Below, piece by piece: positions 43,391 to 55,917 of a DNA stretch of 64,000 bases (its first letter is position 1; each line of letters starts with the position of its first letter). The stretch comes from Ischnura elegans (Eukaryota; Arthropoda; Insecta; Odonata; Coenagrionidae): assembly GCF_921293095.1 (NCBI RefSeq), contig NC_060248.1:132072972-132136971 (forward strand). Direction: 5' to 3'. The position numbers and the translations under genes are program-made. The notes below the pieces were generated by a model. The model did not search any database, was not told the origin of the DNA, and saw only the letters and a program-made list of their open reading frames with translations.

Positions 43391-44220
43391 AAAATAAATC
43401 TATAAGTGGAAATATTGCAATGTGTCATTTCAACAATATTACGAACTTCCACCACATCGTGCCTAACATCATGCAAGATAAATTCTAACAGTTCCTTCAT
43501 TAATGCGATAAGACAGATATGATGCATTTGAAAATGAAAAAGCAATATTTGTACAAACCATTAATAATATAATTAAGAGTTTTAAATTTTGATTTCTCAC
43601 AATAGCACGTAGCATAAGATGTGTATCATGTGTAAAAGTAGATTTATCATGAAATTTAACAGGAGCGCACATTGTAATAAAAATATAATTTATTGTTGAT
43701 AAAATTCACAAATTAATTAATACAGAGGGTGTTTTCAACAAGAATTACAAATATGTGAATAAAAAAGTAGAAATTACTTGAGATTAAAACTGAGGCAATT
43801 AGAACTCTGACACATGGAAATAATTTCATATGCACTACAATATAGATACCTGTACATACGACACCAACTGCATTAGCCAGCGGAAAGTCATGCATGTAAA
43901 CTAATTCACCAGTTTAACACTTTGAATTAATTAAAGGTTTGCATTTGCTCAAAGTAGTCCGCTAATACTGTGAAAAATACTAGAAAGAAAAAATGCTTAA
44001 TTAAATGTGGCAATTTTGTATAGATCATCTTAAAAATCTATGAGAAACATGACTGTCCGCTGTTACACCCCCTCTCCACGTTGAGGACGCAGTTGGATTT
44101 GAGGGGGACATGCACTACTCTACTACACTACCCAAAGTCCACGATAATATCAAGCACTACGTCTACCATTCACAAATGCAATACAAACAAATAGAGAATA
44201 TATTCCCACCATGTAACACA
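43391..44220. other. Stretch without recognised features
   Basis: AT-rich. Only short unrecognised frames. Confidence 0.6.
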
Positions 44221-45545
44221 CCCTAAATCACATTAAATACCACACTAGCGTTCAAGCAAAATAAATTATACCCTCATTCACGCTAAATAGCATTATCTCA
44301 TTCACATTCAACAAATACTAACACTAACACTAAATGAACCAGAATTCGCATTAAATTACACACTCATTCGCACCAAAGCAATACGCTAATTAACACTAAA
44401 TAACACAGTCATCCATACTAAATTTCATACTCTCTTTCACACTAAAGCATAGGTATACCCATACTCACACTAAATAACATTCATTCATTCACACTTAATC
44501 ATATTCACTCATTCTAATTCTAAGGAATGAATACCTCATTCACGCTAAATAACACACTTCATTTCGCACTTATTCAATAAACTCATCAACATCGAATATC
44601 ATTCACTCTAAATCAATATCCTCATTCACACCAAATAATATAACGTCTTTCATTGTCACTCATAAATGTATTCACACTAAAAACATATCCTCATTCACAG
44701 TAAATAACGCACTCATACTAAATTAATACTTTCACTCGCAATATGTAAAATACCTAATCTTTTCACACTAAATCACATACCGTCTTTCACGCTAAATAAC
44801 ATGTCCTCATTCATACTTAATAACAACTCTCATTCACACAATAAATAGCATACGTAATCTCATTCATACTAAATTAATAACCTAAATCATACCTAAGAAC
44901 ATACCATCACTCACACTAAATGACATTCTCTCATTCGTGCTAAATTTATACCCTCATTCACACTAAATCGTGTACCAATTTTCACACTAAATAACACACT
45001 CACATTCATACTAAATTAATAAGCTCATTCACACAATGTAACATACGTAATATCATTCATACTAAATTATTAAACTTATTCATACCAAAGAACATACAAT
45101 CATACACACTAAAAAACATGTTCTCATTCATACTAAATTAATACTCACAATTAATACTCACCCTCACTCACACTAAATCACATACCAATTTTCACTCTAA
45201 ATAACACACTCCCATTCATACTAAATTAATAAGCTCATTCACACAATATAACATACGTAATATCATTCATACTAAAATATAAACCTAATTCACACCAAAG
45301 AACATATCATCTCTCATACTAGATGACATACTCTCATTCGCACTAAATTGAAACCCTCATTCACACAAAATAATATACTGTCTTTCACACAAAATAACAC
45401 ACACCTGATTATATAATCACATTCGCACCAATTGGCATAGCTCATTCACTCCATACAGAACAACCTTAATTTAATACTCTCAATCACTCCATATCACATT
45501 CTCTCATCCACACTTAATCACATTCTCTCATTCACAGCAAAACAC
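44221..45545. repeat. Degenerate tandem repeat array (about 1.3 kb)
   Basis: The core CATTCACACTAAATAACATA, with a CTCAT-like link, recurs about every 20-27 bp with many substitutions and length changes. A higher-order unit of about 200 bp is visible: the block starting cattcacacaat and followed by acatacgtaat occurs at about 44831, 45026 and 45238, and taccaattttca occurs at about 44971 and 45183. The plus strand is nearly free of G and shows strong strand asymmetry. Confidence 0.92.
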
Positions 45546-46296
45546 AGTCAGCACAAAAATCAAAAAGGCACATAAATTAGAAACATATACAACATGTAGA
45601 ACAATATAAAATCAACGTCTGCACACGGCCCATCTTCATCGCTTGAGTCTTCAAACACTGAATGTTCCTCTTGTATCTTCAACTCTTGAAGCTTCAGATC
45701 TTCAGGTGTCACTCTATGTAGTTCGTTCCATTCTTCATTTTGCTGAGTTCCTATGTCACTTCACTGAGTCATTGTAAGGCAGTATACGATTTCTTTATTC
45801 CAAAAGCTCCTACTTCAGGGATGATGATTGAAGGCCACGGCACTCCCCCAACTGTAGGAAAAACATCGAATGTACTCAAGAATAAGATAAAAAGGCAATG
45901 AAAGAAGGACACGAAAAATACAGCTTTCTTGGAAATGAATAATATTATTTTTTAGTCCAGTCATTTGAGCATTTTTCACCTTAGGAAAGTAGAAAGACAA
46001 TAACTGCATAGGGGGTTGTAATTTGACCCGGAGACTTGGATTCCTTGAAGTGCAGATTAGAAAACCCATCTTTACTTTGTTTGTTTATATTCTTTACTAC
46101 GGTTACTTTTTGAAACCGACCCTTAAAGTTCCAAAAATAGATTTTACATTGCGCTGGGGAAGCTGTTTGATTTATAGCTTCATTTGACTCCAAATTCTTC
46201 AACGGCGCTACAAATACTCATCATATAAAATATGAAAGTGTACGTGTTTAAATTTAAGTTTGGTGTTAAAATTTCTACATAAAATGAGTGAATACT
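45546..46296. other. Stretch without recognised features
   Basis: Flank of the tandem array. No coding similarity or repeat was defined. Confidence 0.6.
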
Positions 46297-46400
46297 CAGG
46301 GGTGCAGCAAGGAATTAAGGCTAGGGGGGGGGGGGGGCAACTAATACTCAGGGTGTAGTTTCAGGCGCAACTAATACTTAGGTTGTGGAATACCCGCCAG
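46297..46400. repeat. hAT-like element end, inverted relative to 48100-48193
   Basis: It starts CAGGGGTGCAGCAAGGAATT followed by AAGGC, a G run and GCAACTAATACT twice (a 33-bp duplication). The right end of 47895-48193 reads the same on the other strand (CAGGGGCGCAGCTAGGAATT). These are either two fragments or the two ends of one 1.9-kb element. Confidence 0.6.
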
Positions 46401-47381
46401 TGTTTGTGGGAGGTGTGGAAGCCCTCCCCAGAAAAATTTTATACAATAAACATTTTTCTTATCGGGGGAAGTTTAATATCCCAAGACCCCTCCTTCGCCA
46501 CTATGCATAATTATGTACGACATTTTCCTCTAAATAACTTATGCAAATATATATATATTAGTTTGCGAAACTTAGGAAAGAAAAGTATTTTATGACCTAA
46601 CACACTCTCAAATGTTTTGTAAAATCTTAATTATTATTAATTGTTTTTGATTATTGATTCCATACCTTTATTTAGACAAATGAAATCAAAGCAATCTATA
46701 AAATTTAAGGTCTAATTTTAAAAGAAATATAAATCGTAAGCATTAGATAGAACTTTTCTATAATAAGACCAAGATTGAGGACTTTATATTGAGGGTAAAC
46801 CATCGCCAAATGAAATGAGTATATTTTACATTTTGCCAACAAATTGGGGGCCGCGTTACAGAACGAAATCAATTCAAATCAAGGGTATCCATCCCTCGAT
46901 ACTCGCTCAAAATGCTTATTGAGTTGTCGAAACCCGGGTCGGTACATTAAATTGCATTATGTGGAACATATGAAGCGTTTTAATTTTACTTATCATACAG
47001 CAGTTTGGTAGCCGACTAACTCAATCAATGTCCAAATATCGGAACATAGAATTAATAAATTATTCATTTTAGTATATTTTAATTAGTTATTATTTGAAAA
47101 GCATTGAAAATTAACTACATGTGATCGCCTCTATCAGTGTAAATTGTATTCTGAATGCCAAAAAACTGATATTTCTCACATAAAATATCTTTGGAATAAA
47201 CTCTGAACCGATATTGTCATCAGTCAAGTTTATACCGAAATTGTTCGTCGTGTATTTCATTCTCGAAAATAATTGTATTTGTAAACTAACAAGTACTTTT
47301 CTCACGTGTCAATGAGCCTACAAAGGCCTCGTGTACCGTATTCTGCAAATTACACGAGATCCATGACGGGAGTGATTTTTG
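46401..47381. other. Stretch without recognised features
   Basis: AT-rich. No coding similarity seen. Confidence 0.6.
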
Positions 47382-47469
47382 CTCCAGCATAACCCTTTTC
47401 CGAACCCACGCCCTCTGAGAGATAATCCTGCCCCTTTACTATTTTACTAATAAATATTCAATGCTAATG

Positions 47470-47890
47470 TGACTCAAGAAATCTACACTTTCTCATATAT
47501 TGACCTTACATAACAAAAGCATTTCATCAGTAAATGCGATATTTTGTAAACAATTCGAAAAAAGTGTTGCGATCAGCACTTGGTTTTTTGATTTTATTCA
47601 CGTGCGTCCTTGTGATGATAAGTCGGTCGGAAGAATAAGTAAAAGTCATTTTCATGAAAATTTCACAATTTACTCCACAATATAGGTATCACGTTGGCCG
47701 TCGACGTGGTGATCATTGCCGATAACAACCGTGAAATTCGAGGAACGATAAAATATTTAGTAAAAGATCTATGAAATAAAAATAAACAGAAAACTAGAGT
47801 TCTCATGATTATGAGTGTGAATGATGGCCAAAATATGAATTTCATGTTCCTTTGGGCAGAGTGGAGGAGTTTAGAAGGTATATATATCTA
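47470..47890 (+). pseudogene. LINE reverse transcriptase remnant, partner of 36540-36995
   Basis: The plus strand reads ITLAVDVVIIADNNREIRGT and later MIMSVNDGQNMNF. It is the reverse complement of 36540-36995 over about 430 bp with scattered changes. Frames are broken. Confidence 0.6.
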
Positions 47891-47894
47891 GGAA

Positions 47895-48193
47895 CAGTGG
47901 CAGAGCGGGGGGTTTTGGGGGGATAAAAAACCCCCCCAGAGCTCAGAGAAATTTTTAAGTTTAATCCATTTTCCTTGATTGAATTGATATTACAAATAGA
48001 ATAGTGTAAGGATTAATAAGTTATTCCTTAGAAAGTCATAAAAGTCACCATTTTGAACCATTTATCTTAAAATTCTGCAATTTATTAATCTTGCACCTAC
48101 CACTTATCCTGGTGGGTATTTCACACCCCCATACACCCCGGTATTAGTTGCACCCAAACCCCCCCCCAGCCTTAATTCCTAGCTGCGCCCCTG
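47895..48193. mobile_element. hAT-like MITE (about 299 bp)
   Basis: It starts CAGTGGCAGAGCGGGG and ends CCTAGCTGCGCCCCTG, with G and C runs just inside. The ends match imperfectly (11 of 16). No target duplication was found. Confidence 0.5.
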
Positions 48194-48194
48194 A

Positions 48195-48765
48195 CCAGGG
48201 GCACCATTTTCTCCCCATACTCCGAATTTTTCACTTGTCCACATGGATGTGGATTACTGATGGCAAGGTTTCAATAGGTTATTTTTAAGGGTGGTACTTT
48301 TCACCAGCCTAAATATATTTCTCTAGTAATTTGTGCTCGAGCATGACCCTTTTCCGAACCATTCCTCGCCCTATGGAAGATAATCCTGGCCCTCGAAAGA
48401 TAACGGACACAGCATGAGGTTCCTCCAGAAGATTTCACCAGTCGTAGTACATTTTATTACTTTACTAATTCGGAAATTCATAATTAAATAAATAGCTAAT
48501 CGTACTCCTCGCGGTGGAACGATCAAGTGCATATTTTGATCGAGGTTCTAAGGGTAACGATTTTACGAGAAGTGATAAGATTTTAATGGACTGCATCCAG
48601 AAGATTGGCAACGCTGACGCTATTCAAAAGGGTGGGTCACGCTATTTTCTCCCCCTACTCTGAATTTTTCACTTGTCCACATGGATGTGGATTACTGATG
48701 GCAAGGTTTGAATACGTTATTTTGAAGTTTGTGACTATTCACCAACTTAAATGTATTTCTCTACT
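48195..48765. repeat. Direct repeat pair of about 130 bp
   Basis: 48195-48325 and 48636-48765 share ttttctcccc, gaatttttcacttgtccaca and tggatgtggattactgatgg, about 440 bp apart. Confidence 0.85.
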
Positions 48766-49616
48766 TGCGGGGATGGATCATAGTAACCGAGCTAATCGTA
48801 GGCCTTACATACGCAGTGAGATATTCCATTTAAGAAATAAGTTGGTCGGATCATGAATTTAATATAATTACCCAGAGAGAGACAAAACAGTCAGGTACGA
48901 TCAGACATCCACAGTAAAGAACACAAATGTATCATTAGTCAAGTACCATAGCTTTAGGAATAAATCGTACGCTTACATCATCCTTAGATGGCACTGAATT
49001 GACTTAGATATACATATATTGACTTGGATATATATTGCCTTAGTAGGGATAGAACATGCATTTGCCTTCTTTACAGGAGTATAGCGCAATATTTGCCCTA
49101 TTCCCATGCTCAAGATCGGCCTATATATCATCGCAGCTGTTGTTACATGATCCCAATAACATTTGTCATTGCTTCATAGTAGGGGCGGATTCAGTATTAA
49201 ATTTTGGGTGGGGGTTTGTGACCTGGGTCAAGGGAGTAAGGAATACAGGGGTTGAGAGGGGTGTTTTTTATTCGTAAGTGCTACACTATGCGATAAATAC
49301 AACTCAAAATTCTCTCCCGTATGGGACTTGTGCCATGAATTTGTATTTGTAAATACACTCCCTTTGCTCCTTGACAAAGATACAAAAAGTACATGCTAAA
49401 CTAATAGAAATTACACATTTGATAAACTTTGGTGGTGGCTCTTGACCCCTGTGATCCTCCCTAAATGCTTCAGAGGAAGATTAATTAACGACAAAAAAAA
49501 TTCCTCAAAGTTAACTACTCCACAAGGGCGTGAGGGTCGAATTGGTGGGTACTTCACTAAAAAAAACTGATTCCATGTGGCACTGCCTTCATCTCATCAA
49601 AAAGTAAGTCAGAAGA
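48766..49616. other. Stretch without recognised features
   Basis: Near 49182 the words ggggcggattcag and a G-rich run resemble a hAT-like end. No partner was found. Confidence 0.5.
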
Positions 49617-49775
49617 CGATTTTTGAAGGAGAGGTGGACGTGAAGAGGGTATAAGGCGGCCACAAATTAGTTACATTGAAAAATGCGAAGTTGTATTTAA
49701 ACATGGAAAGGTTAGCAAATGTCAGTGTTAACTGCGTCAGACCAATCGTCAAAATGATGACTTAAGCAGTGATGA
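49617..49775 (+). pseudogene. Old RTE-like LINE 3' end
   Basis: Diverged match to the last 160 bp of the full LINE: gaaggagaggtggacgtgaa near the start, then ctgcgtcagaccaatcgtc and tgatgatta. Coding frames are lost. Confidence 0.65.
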
Positions 49776-51996
49776 TTATCTTCAGCTTATACAATTTTAT
49801 TCCTTTTACATTCGCAAAGCTGAAAAATTACTCTCGTGACTGGACTATGTTTCCAATCGATAACGAGGGACGAATGGTTAAAATAGGACAAAAACGTTGG
49901 ATTGTGAAAAATGAAACAAGTTTGGGAAGTATCAAACAGAAATTTCAAGAATAAAGTGGAGTGCAGCAAAAATGACCATGAATATTTGAAGTCAATCATT
50001 AGTAAAAAATAAAAAAATGAGCATTAATCTTGCAGTTTATTGGAAACTATTATCATTATTAGCACGAAATGATACAGCTGGCAGCAGTTCCATGAATCTC
50101 ATATTAAAATGAACTGAGGATATTAACTCTTAATTGAATTAAAAACAGTAAAATTAACGGTAACCGTAATGGGCACTCCAGAAGCATGGCAGAGAAGGGT
50201 GAAATGCTTAAAATTTATTCTTTAATTTTTTGAATTCATTAATTTTCAAATGTTATGATGTGCTCTAAAGAAAAACAGCAAAACTAGGGATGACAAGGTC
50301 TCCAAAATGTAATCCTTAATTGATACGAGTTATTTATTTCTTGCTCTAAAGGCAGCAGCGAAATCTCCATATACAAAGAAAACATCCTCAGGAAAATAAC
50401 GGAAAGGAGTTAGCCAAAATTAAAACATGGCCCTTTCACTTTTATTACAATTCGAACAAATTTTTAAAAATCTGCAAGGGCCAACAGAAAAGACGTAATG
50501 AAACGTTTTTCTTACCGCTTGGCGTGGTCAGCACACCGTCACAATCCGAATTATCCTGATTTTTCTGCAAGCTGTATTTCCATAACCTCCTAGATGACTT
50601 GCGACTGAAGAGAGATAAAAGACACAGTTATTGAATTTCCCTCCTGGATTTACATATATTCCATATAAGTGCACTGAAATTCACTAGGACAAGAATAATG
50701 AACTTATATACATACGTGCGCAAATTCAATATTAGTGTACATAAAGAGCATGTATTGTCTTTGCACTGAAGTTGAAAGGTGTTTCATTTCAATGTGGTGG
50801 CATAAGGAATCAGTCTGATGTTAAGATGGATAAAAGGGAATTTCTTAAAATTAGTTAACCAAGTTATAGAAAAAAATAGTGATCTCTAACCGGAAGGTAA
50901 CTCATACGTGTGTTATAATGCGATAAATTAAGTGCTGTATAAATTTAATTCATTCCGTGAAAACAAACATATCAAACTTACAATATAAATAAACAAAGGG
51001 TTTTTCTAATAAATCGATAATATGAGGGGAGCTCTACCACTGGCAGGGGGTATCGAAAGCATAATTTATTTATGAAATTATAGTTTTTTTTTGAGTATAT
51101 ATTTAAGAAAAATTCAGCTTTCATTTTATTAGTAATATAAGAAAAATATTGAGCCAAATTTCAATTTTCGTGCTTAAAGAATACATAAAAACATTTGAAT
51201 AGATCAAAATTAATTGATGGTATTTAACTATAGAAGATAAGTTATACTCTGAAAAAAGGCTTATGGAAATTCTTTAAGAAAAGAACTGAATTCATCAGGT
51301 AGGCATGACAAAAAATCACCTGTATAAAGTGACTATAGTACCATTCAATAAAGTACTTCGAACTTCAGAAACATTAAAAACAATGAAAGGAGACTAATTA
51401 CATTCTATGATCATATCTGGATAAGGAAGGCTAAAACTTTTTTGTAGACCATGCAAATGATTCAATATAAATTTATAAGAACAGAAAGAAATAGATAGTC
51501 ACTACGTTGGTGCAAAATAGTAAAAAACATAATCATTTCTGAATTGCATATTAAGCATCTCGAATAAAAACGTATCAGGATAAAGTAATAATGACATTGA
51601 TAGCCCAAGAACTTATCGACGATTGCAATGATACTGAAATTGGTTGCCGTGAACTCATGTTGAACATAGGTACAATAAAACGTCATATAATAACTTAGTG
51701 AAACTGAATTCAAGCTGAGAATTATCGAAATTATGTTGCATAGGAAACTTCGGACGAAATTAGTGGAAGAGAGTAATTAACTGCTATGCATAAACGATAC
51801 GTATTTCTATCATTCTGATATAGAATTAAATATAAAACAAAAACGAAGCAAAAATGGCAACACTGAAAAATATTTAAAAACTTTGTTCTTACCGATTTCA
51901 GTGGCACCACTGAAGGAATTTCTTATTTGACATGTTTCCTTTGTTCTATCGCCTGATGGTCTTGAATTTAAGATGTCTTCATTCTACGGCCGCGTT
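49776..51996. other. Stretch without recognised features
   Basis: 2.2 kb of AT-rich sequence with no frame over 83 codons, no defined repeat and no recognisable gene. Confidence 0.6.
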
Positions 51997-52537
51997 GATG
52001 TCTTGAGCCTAGGGAAAGAGCGGGTTAGTACATTCATGGAAAATAAATGACCCTTCCACCAAGGAATTGCATACGCCCCAATACAATACACGGGAAATCA
52101 CCATGACACTAGGAGGAAATTACCACGTTTCCATCCCAGTGACACAGTTTAATCCCCGTGTACTGCAATGGAGTACAGCACATGCCAAACCTTGGTTCGA
52201 CACAAAAAACTATATCTAACGCAAGCTAAGAAACCTAGCCTTACTCGACGCAATGAGCACGGCCCTAAGGGCCCAAAAGCTAACCTAGTTTTGAAGCTGG
52301 GGTCCTCTTCACGTGAAGTTCCGATGTCTTGAGCCTGGGGAGAGAGTACATACAAGGAAAATAAATGACCCTTCCCCCAAGGAATTGCATACGCCCCATT
52401 ACAATACACGGGAAGTCACCATGACACTAGGAGGAATTTAACACATTTCCGTCCCAGTGACACAGTTTAATCACCGTGTACTGCAATGGTGTACAGCACA
52501 TGCCAAACCTTGGTTCGACACAAATAAATCTATAACT
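51997..52537. repeat. Tandem duplication, two units of about 220 bp at 320-bp spacing
   Basis: Units 51997-52220 and 52323-52537 share gatgtcttgagcct, aaggaattgcatacgccc, agtcaccatgacactaggag (with one change) and gccaaaccttggttcgacac. Identity is high. The minus-strand frame 52427-52768 runs through the second unit and has no known relative. Confidence 0.9.
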
Positions 52538-53073
52538 AATACACGGGCCCAACTTCTTCCCGTTGTCCTCTTGTCCTGTAGTCTTCTGTCTTCTCCTCCT
52601 AAATTTGGAGGTCGCACGAATCACACGCATCATTTCGTCGTTTGTACGATTAAAACGCAGTTTTCGCTCAAATACGCTACGCATCGGAAATATCGCAAAG
52701 TTCGCACGCATATCGCTTTTTTCTTCTTTCTTCGAGCTCTTATTGTTGTCGTTATTCTTGATTTCCAACCTGTAATAGGGGGGTTAGTGCACATACACAC
52801 AAAAAACAATATTGGAATATACAATTATACAAAATAGCATTGCTAAATCACAGAAATCGTAATCCACACGTAATATGGTAGCTACCTGCATGCATGCATT
52901 TTCTAGTTCCTTATGCCGGCTTTATATTTATATATTTGGGCCATTTTGTCGCCATACCTATTGGTACCTTTGGTTTTTAGTCGACTTTTGGAATTTTGAA
53001 TTTGTGCTCATGATACCAATGATTTACGTGAACGTTCACCAGAGATCTCATACCAAGACTCAATTATTCATGA
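52538..53073. other. Stretch without recognised features
   Basis: Flank of the P-like element. CG-containing words are frequent at 52610-52720 but no gene is recognised. Confidence 0.5.
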
Positions 53074-53326
53074 GTCTATACACGGCCGTCTTTAAACAGG
53101 CCGGAGGGATGATATTTGGCAACAACGCGGAGGAGGCCTATTTATTATTTGTTTATCATTCTACAACAGTGGACTCGTGGTGAATAAGATACTCGACATG
53201 ACTCGTTTGAAGTTAATTTTCTTCCTCTAAACCCTATTTTTGCAGGAGATGACGTTAGAAGATTCATTTTTTAACCTATCATATTAGCTGTAGTCGAAGG
53301 TAAGTTATTTATTTGAAGTTGAAGCG

Positions 53327-53530
53327 TTGGAAGATGATGAGCTCATACTCAATCAGTTCGACCCCCTGGAAATTATGAGCAAACCAATATTAATCACTGC
53401 CGAGGAATATTCGGGTCTCAATTACGTTTGTGGGTATGCTGTCAGGATGGCATTGCAGCACTTAACCATTGATATATGTGCATGTTCATGTATTTCAAAT
53501 GAGGGTAGTGAAGATGCCTATTTCAAAGAC
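53327..53530 (+). pseudogene. P-type transposase C-terminal block, part 1
   Basis: The frame starts MEDDELILNQFDPLEIMSKP and runs to YFKD, with GLNYVCGYAVR as the VAGY-like block. It is cut at 53531 by the nested element. If that element plus one copy of the dinucleotide AC is removed, the frame continues into 55919 with GLISPCMSV. No N-terminal DNA-binding or catalytic part is seen to the left. Confidence 0.5.
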
Positions 53531-53634
53531 TTTACACGGCACACGGAATTGCGCAATCTGACGTACGTGCGAATCAAAATTGCGTCGTGTAAAGCGGTGA
53601 ATTGCTAGAACACATGCGAGAATGCGTGGACGCG

Positions 53635-53690
53635 AGACGGCAAAATAGCCCATGTTCTATTTTCGCTAAACAGGGGCTATTTTGCCGTCT
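53635..53690. repeat. Perfect 17-bp hairpin at the LINE 3' junction
   Basis: Arms 53635-53651 (AGACGGCAAAATAGCCC) and 53674-53690 with a 22-base loop. The motif GACGGCAAAAT also occurs at the 5' end of the LINE frame, so it may be a scar of strand switching during insertion. Confidence 0.88.
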
Positions 53691-55838
53691 CTACTTACTA
53701 CTTCCTCGGCACCACAGCCCGGTATGGGCTTTGGCCTCCGTCAAGACGCCTGTCCATTCTCTCTTGTTCTGCACTTTCTCCCACCATCTGACAATCCTCA
53801 TAGCCTTTATGTCTTCTTCCACATCCTGCATCCATCTTTTCCTCGGTCTTCCTCTTTTTCTCTTTCCATCCATATTTCCATGTAGAATCTTCATAGGCAT
53901 CCTTTCTTCACTCATTCTTTTTACATGACCTAGCCAAGCTAGCCGTTGGGTCTTCACAAATCTCACTATGTCTTCGCCTCGGATAATATTTTCTATTTCC
54001 TTGTTTGTTCTTATCCTCCAAGTTACCCCATCTGTCCCGGGACCTTATATCTTTCGCAAAATCTTCCGTTCAAATATCCGCAGAGCTTGCTCGTTTCCAG
54101 CGGAAATGCTCCACGTTTCTGCTCCATATGTCACGACCGGTCTGATAAGTGTCTTATAGATCTTGAATTTCATCTCCTTAGATAGAAGAGTTGACTTCAG
54201 GAGCTTAATATTAGCAAAGTAAGCCCTATTTCCAGCCATTATCCTCTTGTTGATCTCTTCGGTCATTGAGTACTTACAGTTTAAATTAGTACCGATGTAG
54301 CTGAAATATTTTACATTTTCAAAGTTGTACTGCCCAAATGTAACGTTTTGAGTCCATCTTCTATCTTCCGTGGTCGAAATTTTCATGTATTTCGTTTTTC
54401 TCTCATTGATTCTGAGCCCTATATTCTTACTCTTCTGTTCTAAGATTTTGAATATTTCTTTCAGAGAATCCATATTCCGTGCCATTAGAACTATGTCGTC
54501 GGCATAGGCACATGCCTGAGTAGATTTATGCACGATTATCCCCTCTAACCCCAGTTCTTTCATGGCTTCATGTAGACACAGATTAAATAGTACTGCTGAT
54601 AGAGAATCTCCTTGTCTTACTCCAGTTGTTATCTTAAAGGCTTCACTAGTCTTGCCCCCGATATAGGCCGACATAGCTTGAGATCCTTCCATAGTCATAT
54701 TTACCAACTTAATTAGTTTTTTGGTATTCCAAATCCCTCCAATGCCTTCAACATTTTTCTTCTATTGACACTATCGAAAGCTTGCTGGAAATCAATGAAA
54801 AGCATATGTAGGTCAATGTTTTACTCATAACATTTCTCCATGCATGCATGTCTCATTACAAAGATTTGGTCGGTTGTTTCTCTTCCCTGCCTGAATCCAC
54901 ATTGGTATTCACCAAGGATTACTTCAGCATACGTGTTAAGTCTCCTCTGCAGTATACAAGAAAGTATCTTATAAGTGACATTTAGTAATGTGATTCCCCT
55001 ATAGTTGCTGCATTGCAATTTATCTCCCTTCTTGAATATAGGGCAAATTAAACCAATCTTCCATTTCTCAGGCATCTCTTCTTTCTCCCATATTTCACAT
55101 ATCAGTCTATGTAGGTTCTTTGTTAAATTTTTTTCTCCATACTTGATTAACTACGGTTCAATTTGATCTTCCCCTGGAGCTCTCCCATTCCGCTGCCGTT
55201 TTAACGACTCCTCCACCTCCTCAATTGATGGCCAACTAATACTGGTGTCCACCCTCATGTCCAACATTTCTCCATCCTCCTCATATATCTCATTGACATT
55301 CAGCAATTCCTTTAAGTACTCGGCCCATCCTCCCATTACTTCTTCCTCTGTTCCAAGTAACCTCCCATTCTTATCCTTACATGCGTTTGTTCTTGGTTGA
55401 AATTTATTTGTCATCCATTTGATTGCCTGGTATAACTTTCTACTTTCATTTTTTGTGTTCAATTCCTCAATCTTCTCCACATACCCTTTTAAGTACCTAC
55501 TGTTTTTTCTTTGTTCGTAGTATTTTATTTGCTTGTCTTCTGCTTTCTTTATATCTTTCGACATTTTGTCTTGTCTCTATCTGGATGGTGTTCCTTCGAT
55601 CTATATTCTTCCTTTCTATAGCTTTTCTGCACTCATTATCAAACGATTCTTCATTCCTTGTTCTCTTTCTTTCTCCTATGGTCTCCTTTGCAGTCTCTTC
55701 CATAGCCCTCTTTATATTAAGCCATTTTCTCTCTTCCAAGTCATTTACCCTCAGGTTCTCTGCTCCTTCTTCTAGTTTCTTACCCAGGATTTCCTGGTAT
55801 TGGGCTACAATTTTGCCGTCTCGCATCTGTTCTAGCAA
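53691..55838 (-). pseudogene. Second LINE family: reverse transcriptase, broken in several places
   Basis: The minus-strand frames in order are 55838-55497 (LEQMRDGKIVAQYQEILG), 55564-55151 (KSRKLYQ-like linker and SLKRQRNGRAPGEDQI), 55075-54821 (MPEKWKIGLICPIFKKGD, NYRGITLLN, GFRQGRETTDQIF), 54707-54045 (GVRQGDSLSAVLFN, catalytic YADDIVLMA, YIGTNLN) and 53966-53691 (RLAWLGHVKRM, KRKRGRPRKRWMQDVEED). This is fingers, palm and thumb plus the usual C-terminal basic block. The endonuclease is missing. At least four frameshifts or stops show it is dead. It differs from the RTE-like family in the YADD box and C-terminal sequence. Confidence 0.9.
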
Positions 55839-55917
55839 TTCACTGCTTTACACGACGCAATTTTGATTGCGCCTTCGCACGTACGTCAGATTGCGCAATT
55901 CCGTGTACCGTGTAAAA

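Larger units (their letters stand above)
47382..48400. repeat. Direct repeat pair (ataacccttttccgaacc type)
   Basis: 47382-47452 and 48339-48400 share gctc(c/g)agcat(a/g)accctttt, ccgaacc and gataatcctg. Together with the pair 48195/48636 they show an old local duplication around the hAT-like element. Confidence 0.7.
53531..55916. mobile_element. Nested inverted-repeat element carrying a LINE (2386 bp)
   Basis: Arms 53531-53621 and 55821-55916 are inverted copies of about 91-96 bp differing by one 5-bp gap and a few bases. Each arm begins TTTACACGG and contains its own palindrome (AATTGCGC ... and ... CGTGTAAA). The innermost 25 bp of both arms (gaattgctagaaca) equal the start of the LINE frame. 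AC flanks both sides, giving a 2-bp duplication that would restore the host transposase frame. I know no superfamily with these ends. Confidence 0.62.

Noticed and set aside
44221..45545. CRISPR array
   Set aside because: The units are degenerate, contiguous and without unique spacers, and the window is eukaryotic.
46297..48193. One 1.9-kb element with 95-bp inverted ends
   Set aside because: The two ends are inverted copies, but flanking octamers disagree and 47895-48193 looks like a complete small MITE by itself. Kept as separate entries.
52427..52768. A 113-codon minus-strand frame as a host gene
   Set aside because: It runs through a tandem duplication unit, has no recognisable domain, no clear splice partners and an Arg/Lys-rich composition that changes at the repeat border.
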